64,000 nucleotides of DNA from Blautia massiliensis (ex Durand et al. 2017). Its GTDB lineage: Bacteria; Bacillota; Clostridia; Lachnospirales; Lachnospiraceae. The notes beneath the pieces are model-generated. The model was not told the DNA's origin, did no database searches, and saw only the letters and a program-made list of their open reading frames with translations. Shown in pieces: positions 7,091-15,604 of the stretch. Every line of letters starts with the position of its first letter. The stretch's first letter is position 1. Location: NCBI RefSeq assembly GCF_001487165.1, contig NZ_LN913006.1:1573651-1637650 (forward strand), in the 5' to 3' direction. A program made the position numbers and the translations under genes.

Positions 7091-9775
7091 ATGAATAAAA
7101 ATAAACATACGGAAAAAAACCGTTCATTTATGCGCATTCCTGCTCTTGTCCTTGCCCTTATCCTGCCTCTGATCATGGTCTTTTCAGCGGCACTGGTGAT
7201 CCAGGCAGGTATCCGGATGGACTCTGCAGAAGATCTTAAAACAAAGGATTATTTCCAGACCTCTGCTTTTGCTGACAGCTTTTACTCAAAAGCTTCCACA
7301 ATCCTGTCCGGAATCTCAGCCAGAGAAATCCTGGATAAAACAAACGAAGATGCATACATTGATCTCGGAGAGCTTTATAACGGAGATTCCCTCTCCTTCA
7401 AAAACACCTCCGGACTAGCCTATTCCTTCAATGATCTTAAGGAATGGAGCTCACAGACCATCCATTCCAATGATGACTGGATCGTCCTGGGCCTTACCAC
7501 CCCGGAGGGTGAAAAAAAATATATGTACTATTCCGATTTCAAAAAAGCTCTGGAAGACGGAACCCTGCAACTAAATGCCAACTCCGGTGCCCTGAAATAC
7601 GAGGGAATTTCCCAGAAAGACTGGACTGAGAGGATTCTTTCCGCTCTGAGCGCCGAATATGCAGACGGCGGCATCCAGTCACAGGAACCTCTGAAAAACA
7701 TTACAGACAAAAACGGAAACGTGGTTTACACAGACGTGGCAGATATGCTCACTCCGATCCTTGATATCCCCTGTGCACCGGAAGGTTACGACAGTCTCCT
7801 GGATTACATGAATTCCACCTCATCCAAAACCAGGAATTTCAAAGGGAACCTGAACGATGCCTTTGAGCAGCTGGATAATGCCCGGGATCTTTTTTCCAGC
7901 TGGACAGAAGCTGCTCAGACACTGGATGAATACAGCAGTGATAATTCCAATATCCATTATGCCTATACGGATAACACCTCACAGAAAATCTTCACAAATA
8001 CAGATGCAGCCTATACTTCCGACCTGACTGATATTTCCGGTTTTTCAGACAAAAAGCCTTACGTGTTCCTAAATGTCAACGAAACTGCCACAGATGAGAA
8101 AAATGCCCGGAATGGTCTTATGAATCTGAACCTTTCCGCTGCTGCAAACCCTTCTGTAGGAAACTGGATCGATCTCCTTCGAAACTCCACATACGATGAA
8201 AACTGCAGTTTTCTTGCCTGGATCGATGATACCAGCCTTCCTGTACAGGATTCCATTAAAACTGACAGACAGCATTTCCTGACTTACCGTACTTTATTTA
8301 TCCCGGCTGCTGTGATCACCGTGATCAGTTTTCTGCTCTTTATCATAGATTTTATCTGGCTTACTGTCCACACCGGAAAAAGAAATTCCGCTAGCGGTAA
8401 TACAGACACTGCTCAACCAGAACTGAACTTTTTTGACAGGATCTATACGGAAGTAGCAGCCGGACTTGTGTGTATCCCGGCACTTGGTGTATTGACTGCA
8501 GGACTGAGCATGCAAGCTTCCACCTATAACCTTGTCTCCTCCCTGATCATCCTGGGTATCACGATTTTCCTGATCACGTGCCTGTTCTGGATCGGCTATT
8601 TAAGCCTGATCCGCAGGATCAAAGCTCGCACCCTGTGGAAAAACAGCCTGCTTCGCAAATGTCTGAAGCTTCCCCGTCTGTGTCTTTGCAAAGCCGGTAA
8701 ACTGATCGATTTTTTCTCTAGGAATACCATCAGCAGAATCCGCATGATAGTGGGACTTGGCGTATTTCTATTTCTTGAATTTTTCTTCAGTGCCCTGCTC
8801 GCGGCATCTGATGGATGGTTCCTGATGTTTTTGCTTCTATTCCTTCTGGATCTGGGTGCGCTTTTCTGCGTCTACAAAATTGCTCTTGGACGGGAACTCC
8901 TCCTTGATGGCCTGAAACGGATCACCGATGGAGAGCTCACTTACAAGATCCCGGAAAAGGAACTCCGTGGTGATCAGAAAGCAATGGCACAGTATATCAA
9001 CCGCATTGGTGACGGGCTGGACGCTGCCGTGGAAAAAAGCCTCAAAGATGAGCGTATGAAAACCGAATTGATCACCAATGTCTCCCATGATCTGAAAACG
9101 CCGCTGACTTCCATCATCAATTACATTGATCTGCTGAAAAGGCTGAACCTCAAAGATCCGGAAGCACTGAAATATCTTGAGATCCTGGACTCAAAGGCAC
9201 ATCGTCTGAAAAGTCTGACCGAAGATGTAGTGGAGGCTTCCAAAGCCAGTAGCGGAAATCTTTCTCTGGAAATGACGGAACTGAACTTTGTGGAAATGCT
9301 TTACCAGGTGATGGGTGAATTCGAAGAACGGATGGAAAACAGACATCTGACCCTGATGACACATCTGCCTGATTCTCCTGCCATGATCTATGCCGATGGC
9401 AGACGGATGTGGCGTATCCTTGAAAATCTTTTCGGCAATATTCTGAAATATGCCATGGAGAACACAAGGGTCTATGCAGAAGTTCTTCTGGAAAAAGATC
9501 AAGTCATCTTTACCCTGAAAAATATTTCCGCACAGCCTCTGAACATTCCGGCTGAAGAACTGACCGAACGTTTCATCCGCGGCGATGTTGCCAGAAATAC
9601 AGAAGGCAGCGGACTTGGATTATCCATCGCACAGAGCCTTACCCAGCTTCAAGGTGGCACCTTTAAACTTTATCTGGACGGTGACCTTTTCAAAGTCTGC
9701 TTAAGTTTTCCACAGAAGATCTCTCCCACAGCCTTATCCGCACCGGAAGATCCTCATTCCGAAGCATATTCTTAA
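7091..9775 (+). CDS. Membrane sensor histidine kinase with large extracellular domain
   Basis: Sensor kinase, 894 residues, partner of the preceding regulator. A transmembrane segment at about 15-37 is followed by an extracytoplasmic region of roughly 350 residues rich in Asn, Asp and Ser with no domain I recognise. A membrane block at about 400-620 has several hydrophobic helices, followed by a HAMP-like stretch. The HisKA box is NVSHDLKTPLTSI with His666, and the ATPase domain has NLFGNILKYA (N box) and GSGLGLSIAQ (G box). The size and extra membrane helices are larger than classic two-helix kinases. The start follows GAAAGGGG. A strong terminator follows the gene. Confidence 0.92.
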   Translation: MNKNKHTEKNRSFMRIPALVLALILPLIMVFSAALVIQAGIRMDSAEDLKTKDYFQTSAFADSFYSKASTILSGISAREILDKTNEDAYIDLGELYNGDSLSFKNTSGLAYSFNDLKEWSSQTIHSNDDWIVLGLTTPEGEKKYMYYSDFKKALEDGTLQLNANSGALKYEGISQKDWTERILSALSAEYADGGIQSQEPLKNITDKNGNVVYTDVADMLTPILDIPCAPEGYDSLLDYMNSTSSKTRNFKGNLNDAFEQLDNARDLFSSWTEAAQTLDEYSSDNSNIHYAYTDNTSQKIFTNTDAAYTSDLTDISGFSDKKPYVFLNVNETATDEKNARNGLMNLNLSAAANPSVGNWIDLLRNSTYDENCSFLAWIDDTSLPVQDSIKTDRQHFLTYRTLFIPAAVITVISFLLFIIDFIWLTVHTGKRNSASGNTDTAQPELNFFDRIYTEVAAGLVCIPALGVLTAGLSMQASTYNLVSSLIILGITIFLITCLFWIGYLSLIRRIKARTLWKNSLLRKCLKLPRLCLCKAGKLIDFFSRNTISRIRMIVGLGVFLFLEFFFSALLAASDGWFLMFLLLFLLDLGALFCVYKIALGRELLLDGLKRITDGELTYKIPEKELRGDQKAMAQYINRIGDGLDAAVEKSLKDERMKTELITNVSHDLKTPLTSIINYIDLLKRLNLKDPEALKYLEILDSKAHRLKSLTEDVVEASKASSGNLSLEMTELNFVEMLYQVMGEFEERMENRHLTLMTHLPDSPAMIYADGRRMWRILENLFGNILKYAMENTRVYAEVLLEKDQVIFTLKNISAQPLNIPAEELTERFIRGDVARNTEGSGLGLSIAQSLTQLQGGTFKLYLDGDLFKVCLSFPQKISPTALSAPEDPHSEAYS

Positions 9776-9783
9776 CCATTCAT

Positions 9784-9843
9784 AAAAAACAGCAGCGGAA
9801 GCCCTGATGATATGATGAATCAGGAGCCAGGCTGCTGTTTTTC
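9784..9843. terminator. Bidirectional terminator
   Basis: AACAGCAGC pairs with GCTGCTGTT, with a second inner stem CCTGAT/ATCAGG. T-tracts follow on + and A-tracts precede it, so it can stop both the kinase gene and the convergent deaminase gene. Confidence 0.85.
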
Positions 9844-9861
9844 TCTTATTTTTGTTCTCTT

Positions 9862-10356
9862 TTACACTTTAATGGTGATCTCACGGTCTGTCCGGTTATA
9901 TTTATAATACCGGACTCCGGCTGCATCCAGCATTTTTTTGGATGCGATCACCGACGGAGTATCTGCATATTTATCACAGTCGTATACGATAGTCCTGATC
10001 CCTGCCTGGATAATAGCCTTGGCACATTCGTTGCAGGGAAACAGGGACACATAAAGCTTGGCACCTTCCAGACTTCCTCCTCGGTAGTTCAGGATGGCAT
10101 TGAGCTCACTGTGTGTCACATAAAGATATTTGGTATCCAGCGGATCTCCTTCTCTTCCCCAGGGAAACTCATCATCGGAGCATCCCTTTGGAAATCCATT
10201 GTACCCCATTGACAGGATCTTGTTATCTTCACTTACGATACAGGCACCAACCTGTGAATGCGGGTCCTTGGAACGCATGCCGGAAAGCATGGCAACCCCC
10301 ATAAAATACTCATCCCAGGAAAGATATCCCTGTCGTTTCTGTCCTTTTTTATCCAT
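9862..10356 (-). CDS. dCMP deaminase (ComEB-like)
   Basis: Zinc-dependent deoxycytidylate deaminase that converts dCMP to dUMP for thymidylate synthesis, 164 residues. The cytidine-deaminase zinc motif is THSELNAIL (His and catalytic Glu) with PCNECAKAI (two Cys). GACIVSEDNKILSMGYNGFPKGCSD is the usual substrate-binding region of the dCMP group. It is the last gene of the operon HD hydrolase, tsaC/sua5, rpiB, this gene, and begins 38 bp after rpiB. An AAAGAGGATTC ribosome binding region precedes the start. Confidence 0.92.
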   Translation of the reverse strand: MDKKGQKRQGYLSWDEYFMGVAMLSGMRSKDPHSQVGACIVSEDNKILSMGYNGFPKGCSDDEFPWGREGDPLDTKYLYVTHSELNAILNYRGGSLEGAKLYVSLFPCNECAKAIIQAGIRTIVYDCDKYADTPSVIASKKMLDAAGVRYYKYNRTDREITIKV

Positions 10357-10394
10357 ACAGAATCCTCTTTTTCTATTGGTTTCTTACTGATCGA

Positions 10395-10823
10395 TCAATC
10401 CTCGATCATGTTGATCCTTCTGATATGACGCTCATCCCCGGAAAATGGTGTATCCAGGAATGTATCCACGATCTTCAGAGCAAGTCCCGGTCCTACTACA
10501 CGACCGCCCATGGCCAGAATGTTGGCATCGTTATGAAGTCTTGTTGCCTCTGCAGTAAAGCAATCTGTACAAAGTGCAGCACGGATTCCCTTGAATTTAT
10601 TAGCAGTGATGGAAATTCCGATACCTGTTCCGCAGATCAGGATTCCTTTCTCACACTCACCATCCACGATCGCCTGTGCTACTTTCTTTCCATAAACAGG
10701 ATAGTCTACAGATTCCGGACCATTGCATCCAAAATCTTTGTACTCCAGTCCTCTCTCTTCCAGATGCTTCTTTACCTCCTGCATCAGCTCATAGCCGCCA
10801 TGATCACATCCCAGTGCTATCAT
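10395..10823 (-). CDS. rpiB: Ribose-5-phosphate isomerase B
   Basis: Interconverts ribose 5-phosphate and ribulose 5-phosphate in the pentose phosphate pathway, 142 residues. RpiB signatures: MIALGCDHGGYEL at the start, GILICGTGIGISITANK with the catalytic Cys, and HNDANILAMGGRVVG. The start at 10823 is chosen because GAGGAG lies just upstream and because family proteins begin at this point; the longer frame would add six residues. The start lies inside the 3' end of the Sua5 gene (20-bp overlap), which points to translational coupling. LacB/RpiB paralogues are possible, but no galactose-6-phosphate genes are nearby. Confidence 0.93.
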   Translation of the reverse strand: MIALGCDHGGYELMQEVKKHLEERGLEYKDFGCNGPESVDYPVYGKKVAQAIVDGECEKGILICGTGIGISITANKFKGIRAALCTDCFTAEATRLHNDANILAMGGRVVGPGLALKIVDTFLDTPFSGDERHIRRINMIED

Positions 10824-11886
10824 TTTCTTTCTCCTCCTCAACGTTGATAATTTTATGACCAGCCGCTTTCAGTAAGCGGTTCATGATCGCCTGTCCCATT
10901 CTTGGTGTAAAAAATGCCTCTGAATAAATGGCACTTACATTACAGCTGTCAAAATCACGCAGGACCTCGTACAGATGATGCGCGATGGTTTCTTCCTGCT
11001 CCCGGCTTCCGATACTCTTTACGATTCCATGTGAATATCGGCCTTTTGTTTCATCTGTTGCGATGATCCCCACCGTCAGTCCCTTCTCCTCAGCCTCTCC
11101 GGCTCTTTTTTCGATCTCCGCGATCACACCCTCTGTGGCCCCCTCCACAATGGCAAGATCTGCCTTTGGTGCATAATGACGGTATTTCATTCCCGGTGCT
11201 TTTGGATGGACCTTGCTGTCCGGTTTGATCAGTCCCTTATCCATCCTTACATCTCCAAGTGTTTCCCGGAGCATTTCCAGGGAAATATATCCCGGCCGCA
11301 GGACTACCGGTATGTCTTCTGTAAAATCTACGATCGTAGATTCCAGACCGATATTTACCTGTCCTCCATCAATGATCATATCAATGGCTTCTCCCAGATC
11401 CTCTGCCACATGTCCTGCTGTCGTAGGACTTGGTCTTCCGGAAGTATTGGCACTTGGCGCTGCCACATATCCGCCAGCCGCAAGGATCAGCTCCTGTGCG
11501 ATAGGATCACTTGGAAAACGTACTGCCACACTGTCCAGTCCTCCGGTTGTTTCCTTTGGCACGATATCTGCCTTGGGAAGGATCATTGTCAGCGGACCCG
11601 GCCAGTATTTCTCAGCCAGTATTCTGGCTTTTTCAGGAACCTCCGTAACGATCTTATCCAGGTCACGGATATCTGCGATATGTACGATCAGCGGATTGTC
11701 CGAAGGTCTTCCCTTGGCTGCATAGATCTTCATCGATGCTTTCGGATCCAGGGCATTTCCTCCAAGGCCGTATACAGTCTCTGTGGGAAATGCCACAAGC
11801 CCGCCGTTTTTCAGGATCTCGCCACCTCTGGCAATTGCCTTTCTGTCTATATTCTCCGCTGTCATAACTGCTATTTCTGCTTTCAT
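10804..11886 (-). CDS. Threonylcarbamoyl-AMP synthase (Sua5/YwlC type)
   Basis: Makes threonylcarbamoyl-AMP from threonine, bicarbonate and ATP for the t6A modification of ANN-decoding tRNAs. It is 360 residues, the two-domain Sua5 form. The YrdC domain occupies about 10-205 (GGLVAFPTETVYGLGGNAL, KGRPSDNPLIVHI, TSGRPSPTTAGHV). The Sua5 C-terminal domain follows the linker HPKAPGMKYRHYAPKA. The start at 11886 has GGAG seven bases upstream; an ATG at 11898 overlaps the stop of the HD gene and is weaker. It belongs to the four-gene operon transcribed from about 12590. Confidence 0.93.
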   Translation of the reverse strand: MKAEIAVMTAENIDRKAIARGGEILKNGGLVAFPTETVYGLGGNALDPKASMKIYAAKGRPSDNPLIVHIADIRDLDKIVTEVPEKARILAEKYWPGPLTMILPKADIVPKETTGGLDSVAVRFPSDPIAQELILAAGGYVAAPSANTSGRPSPTTAGHVAEDLGEAIDMIIDGGQVNIGLESTIVDFTEDIPVVLRPGYISLEMLRETLGDVRMDKGLIKPDSKVHPKAPGMKYRHYAPKADLAIVEGATEGVIAEIEKRAGEAEEKGLTVGIIATDETKGRYSHGIVKSIGSREQEETIAHHLYEVLRDFDSCNVSAIYSEAFFTPRMGQAIMNRLLKAAGHKIINVEEEKENDSTGM

Positions 11887-11898
11887 TTTACGCTCCAT

Positions 11899-12480
11899 TT
11901 ACTGTCTGATATAAATCCCCTGCTCTTCAATAAAATCTTCCAAATCCTGAAGGGCATCCTGTGCCCAGGTTTCGGATTTCTGAAAAGTCTCCGGGAAAAA
12001 CATGTCTTTTACTATTTTTTTACCTGTTTCTGTTTTAAAGATCTTCTCTACACTTTTCTTTATATGTTCTTTATCCAGTCCATCTTCAAAATAATTAACC
12101 AGAAAATCAGCTTCCACAAGGATCTGATAATCCAGCCCGTCAATATCCTTATAGGTATGATGATGTCCTACCAGATATTCCACTCTGCGGATCACCCTCT
12201 CCTGAAAGCCCAGTGCGGTAAGCATCTCTCTGGCAGCTGCCGGACCTTCTGCTTCCTGCGTCTTTCCATCAGAGCGTCCGTATTTTTCCATACCGACTTT
12301 GATCCCGATATCATGAACGAGAGCCGCGGCTTCCAGAACATACATCGTATCTTCATCCAGACCCTCACTCTGGCCGATCAGCCTTGAAAGATCATGCACC
12401 TTCACAAAATGCTGGATATGCTTCGGATCCCCCTGATAATAATGGATCATTTCCATATAAAGTCTGTCGATTCTGTTCAT
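11899..12480 (-). CDS. HD-domain hydrolase
   Basis: Putative metal-dependent phosphohydrolase, 193 residues. HD-domain ligands can be traced: HFVKVHDLS (first His), EAAALVHDIG (HD), VEYLVGHHH (later His pair) and VEADFLVNYFED (late Asp). The substrate is unknown; small HD proteins of this form often act on nucleotides. The start at 12480 follows AGAGGAGG with ideal spacing; the longer frame adds ten residues without a binding site. It is the first gene of the operon with Sua5, RpiB and dCMP deaminase. Confidence 0.85.
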   Translation of the reverse strand: MNRIDRLYMEMIHYYQGDPKHIQHFVKVHDLSRLIGQSEGLDEDTMYVLEAAALVHDIGIKVGMEKYGRSDGKTQEAEGPAAAREMLTALGFQERVIRRVEYLVGHHHTYKDIDGLDYQILVEADFLVNYFEDGLDKEHIKKSVEKIFKTETGKKIVKDMFFPETFQKSETWAQDALQDLEDFIEEQGIYIRQ

Positions 12481-12532
12481 AATATCCTCCTCTCTGCTGC
12501 CATCCTGCAACTGCCACTTTTTTCAGTATACT

Positions 12533-12559
12533 GCTCAGCAGAAATCTCCTGCTGAGCAT
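12533..12559 (-). promoter_or_regulatory. Leader hairpin of the HD-sua5 operon
   Basis: TGCTCAGCAG pairs with CTGCTGAGCA around a short loop in the transcribed leader between the promoter and the HD start. No T-tract follows. The role is unknown. Confidence 0.45.
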
Positions 12560-12590
12560 ATCCGTTAACAGATAGCCACATAATAGTTAC

Positions 12591-12620
12591 ATTATAGCGT
12601 TATTATGGAAAAAATGTCAA
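12591..12620 (-). promoter_or_regulatory. Promoter for the HD-sua5-rpiB-deaminase operon
   Basis: Read on the minus strand, TTGACA at 12620-12615 and TATAAT at 12596-12591 are both perfect, spaced 18 bases. The -35 overlaps the stop region of the upstream membrane-protein gene. Confidence 0.75.
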
Positions 12621-14875
12621 TCCTGCTCCACTTTCACAATGTAGGTTCCTGACATATCATCTTCAAAGACAATGCTTCCCAGACTCTGAAGAACACGGTC
12701 ATTAAGCTCTGTTCCGTATTTTTCTTTTTCCTGTCCTCCTACAAAGATATAGGAAATATCATAACGGCTGATCAGTTTTTTTACCGTCTCTGCATCAGTA
12801 GCTGTATAAATAGTCTGGATGTCCGCACTTTTTTCATTGAGGTCAGGTACATTATTTCTCCAGAGCCATTCATGCACATACCATCCCAGTACGGTCGGAA
12901 GCCCCGTAGATGCAGAAACTCTCTCATATCCGGTATAGCTGTCCCCGTTAGCCTCGAGCACCACAGGAGAGCCCTTGATATTCTGCTTCAGCCAGCGAAT
13001 CGCCGACGCATCCTGAGGAAAATCCTGCTCAAGAAATGTAGTTGCATCCAGTCCTTGATACTCCGAAACCTTCCAGACATCCCCAAACCAGGAATGCACG
13101 GCATTTCCGAAATAGCCCACGGTCCAGAGCAGTACAAAAAGCCCCACACCTGAAAGAATCCGGATGATCTTCTGTCTGGATATCACCAGCATACGATAAA
13201 TCCCATATCCCATTGTCATTCCGAAAAGGATATATGCCTGATACGTCAGCTTGAACATAGTATTGGCTCTGGCATTTCCATTTTCATAAATATCCCGCAC
13301 ATATACAAGCTCCGGGATCAAAACCAGTCCGATAGCACATAAGCCCATGATCACTGCAAAAAGATCCGGAACTGTAATCGCCTCCAGCAGCCTGTAAAGA
13401 CTTTTATGCTTCAGTCCCTTCATTTTTTCTGTGATGACAGACAGGATCAGCAAAACAGTAAGGAGCACCGGAAGTCCCCAGAGGATCAGAAGCTGATACC
13501 ACAGTGAATGATGCTGTGCCAGTGCCACCCCCTGTACCATCGTATCAAATTTCAATGTAAAGGGCAGGATCACCAGATAAGAGAGACCTATGATCTCCAC
13601 TGCCTGTACGATCGTCACTGCCAGGATCCTGATTATCTTTCCCTCAAATCGTATGATATTTGCGATCAGGACAACTCCACCGGTCACTACAAAATAGATC
13701 ACAAAATCCCAGTAATTGGTCCACTGGAACATGCCAAGAAAAACTGACGCCAGAAGGATATGCGGCATCAGAAGCTGTCTCAGCCAGAAAACACTGCGTT
13801 CCTGTTTTTCAGGCTCAGGCCCTCTTTTTCGGATCATTTTCAGCCATGCATAGAGCATTCCCACCAGAAATGTCACAAACATCACATTTACCACATGGGC
13901 ATGAAGATCTCCCAGAACAAAGGAATAGCATGGGAATTCATGTATGGTCTTATCACTGTCATTCACCGGATTATACCCTATGTAACGAGTTGCATCCGGG
14001 AACCAGTAGCTGGCTGTTTCTGCCACTCCCTGTATCTTCCGGATCAGCGGCAGTACACAACGGTAGACGATATAATGTACATTTCCCGCGATAGATACTG
14101 CAATGCCTGCAGTAACTCCTGCCAGTGAAGGAAGATATTTCTTCTTTCCATCCAGCCGTCCATACAGCCTGTCCTTCGTCATCTGACGGACCAGGGAAAA
14201 CGGATACACAAAGGCAAACGCTGCCACAAAGGTACGCATCAGATTATAAGTCACTTCCACTCTGCTTCCTGTAAGCTTCGTAAGAAATACTGCAAAATAC
14301 TGCCCGCCATAGTAATAATTGATGGTTCCCTGTGAATACCAGAGATCACGTGCAGGAAGAGTTTTGCTCCGCATCATGGCCTCCATGAATCCATAATCCA
14401 TAAATTTCTCTGTTCCGTATGCCTGCGGCCGGAATCCTGCCAGATAAGTCCACAGCAGAAAGATTCCAAAAAACAGAAGCTCCTCCCGAAAGATCAGCTG
14501 CATCTTTCCTGACGGATAACATTCAATGCCATGCTTCAGCTGAACATGAAAAAGTACTGCACATAAAATGCCAACAGCCACAGATACCCCTACACACACT
14601 ACTGCTGTAAAAGAAAGGATTTCCACCGCTACCAGAAGCCAGGTGAGAAATCCGGTAACTGCAATGGCAAGTACCTTTGAAAAAAGCCATCCCCGGTCTT
14701 CAAAACCTCCGAAAAGCCTTCCTGTGACCGGCATTGCCACCATTCCCATGAACAGTGCAAGCAGCCACCAGGTCCAGAATGTCCATACATCTCCTCCCAG
14801 GAGATACGCAGAAAGTACTGTCAGGAGCACTGCTGCAGTCAGCTCCGGAAATAATTCTCTGATCTTTTTTTTCAT
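12617..14875 (-). CDS. DUF2298 (YYY-type) polytopic membrane protein
   Basis: Large integral membrane protein, 752 residues, with about a dozen hydrophobic helices and a soluble C-terminal tail. The region FMDYGFMEAMMRSKTLPARD with YSQGTINYYYGGQYF and the HEFPCYSFVLGDLHAHVVN motif match the DUF2298 family (Chlor_Arch_YYY), thought to be GT-C-like glycosyltransferases; activity is not established. Third and last gene of a minus-strand cluster: polytopic protein (17591-15594), GT2 (15604-14894), this gene 18 bp later. The order suggests assembly of a lipid-linked or surface glycan, the GT2 making a polyprenyl-phosphate sugar donor. That role is inference. Confidence 0.82.
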   Translation of the reverse strand: MKKKIRELFPELTAAVLLTVLSAYLLGGDVWTFWTWWLLALFMGMVAMPVTGRLFGGFEDRGWLFSKVLAIAVTGFLTWLLVAVEILSFTAVVCVGVSVAVGILCAVLFHVQLKHGIECYPSGKMQLIFREELLFFGIFLLWTYLAGFRPQAYGTEKFMDYGFMEAMMRSKTLPARDLWYSQGTINYYYGGQYFAVFLTKLTGSRVEVTYNLMRTFVAAFAFVYPFSLVRQMTKDRLYGRLDGKKKYLPSLAGVTAGIAVSIAGNVHYIVYRCVLPLIRKIQGVAETASYWFPDATRYIGYNPVNDSDKTIHEFPCYSFVLGDLHAHVVNVMFVTFLVGMLYAWLKMIRKRGPEPEKQERSVFWLRQLLMPHILLASVFLGMFQWTNYWDFVIYFVVTGGVVLIANIIRFEGKIIRILAVTIVQAVEIIGLSYLVILPFTLKFDTMVQGVALAQHHSLWYQLLILWGLPVLLTVLLILSVITEKMKGLKHKSLYRLLEAITVPDLFAVIMGLCAIGLVLIPELVYVRDIYENGNARANTMFKLTYQAYILFGMTMGYGIYRMLVISRQKIIRILSGVGLFVLLWTVGYFGNAVHSWFGDVWKVSEYQGLDATTFLEQDFPQDASAIRWLKQNIKGSPVVLEANGDSYTGYERVSASTGLPTVLGWYVHEWLWRNNVPDLNEKSADIQTIYTATDAETVKKLISRYDISYIFVGGQEKEKYGTELNDRVLQSLGSIVFEDDMSGTYIVKVEQD

Positions 14876-14893
14876 CCTTCTGTTCCTCCTGTA

Positions 14894-15604
14894 TCAGATT
14901 CTGCCCCGCAGACGGTAAAAGTCCGCAAATGCCTGTCTTCCGATCTTTATGATCCGTTTCATGTTGATAGAATTTTTTCCGGCCTGTCTCGGTCGGAATG
15001 TGATGGGGATATATTCCACATAAAGATGATGTTTTTCATAGATCACGGTCATCAGCACATTGGAAAGGAAAAATCCGCCTGGGATACGCTTCAGTACTTT
15101 GGCGAGCTGTTTTCCCTCCATCAGCCGATATGGCGTATTTGCATCTTTTACCCAGGTTCCAAAAATAAGGAAAAGCACAAGCCGCAGTATTCTTGTCACA
15201 AAAATCCTGGAAAGCCCATCCTCTCTCTTCTGCCGGTAACCGATAAGAAGCCCACACTTTTGACGTTTTTCCCAGAACTGCCAGAATTCCTCCGGAAGTG
15301 TCTGGCCGTCTGAATCCGTCTGAAAAATATAATTGGCACCTTTTTCTACTGCGTAACGATATCCCCTGAGTATTGTTCCTCCATGTCCTTCATTCGGTTT
15401 ATCGATTCCGATAAGACGGTCATGATTTTTCTGATAATTCTGTATTTTTTTGTAGGTAGCATCTTTGCTGCCATCATTCAGGATCACCAGGCGGCTGTCC
15501 CCGCCGATCCTCTCCACTACCGGATACCATTGCTCGATCACGGTCCCGATATTTTTTTCTTCATTATATGCCGGCATAATGATATATAAGCTGTCATGTT
15601 TCAT
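14894..15604 (-). CDS. Family 2 glycosyltransferase (polyprenyl-phosphate sugar synthase type)
   Basis: GT-A fold glycosyltransferase, 236 residues. Features: IIMPAYNEEKNIGTVI at the N-terminus, VILNDGSKDAT, GHGGTILRGYRYAVEKGANYIFQTDSDGQ with the DxD-type motif, and PYRLMEGKQLAKVL followed by GGFFLSNVL. This form is close to dolichol/undecaprenyl-phosphate mannose or glucose synthases. There is no C-terminal membrane pair, so it is a soluble or peripheral enzyme. It overlaps the upstream membrane-protein gene by 11 bp, so translation is probably coupled. The probable job is to charge polyprenyl phosphate with a sugar that the neighbouring membrane proteins transfer. Confidence 0.88.
   Translation of the reverse strand: MKHDSLYIIMPAYNEEKNIGTVIEQWYPVVERIGGDSRLVILNDGSKDATYKKIQNYQKNHDRLIGIDKPNEGHGGTILRGYRYAVEKGANYIFQTDSDGQTLPEEFWQFWEKRQKCGLLIGYRQKREDGLSRIFVTRILRLVLFLIFGTWVKDANTPYRLMEGKQLAKVLKRIPGGFFLSNVLMTVIYEKHHLYVEYIPITFRPRQAGKNSINMKRIIKIGRQAFADFYRLRGRI

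Noticed and set aside
11176-12387. 403-codon + strand frame
   Set aside because: Antisense to the Sua5 and HD genes, both strongly supported by family motifs.
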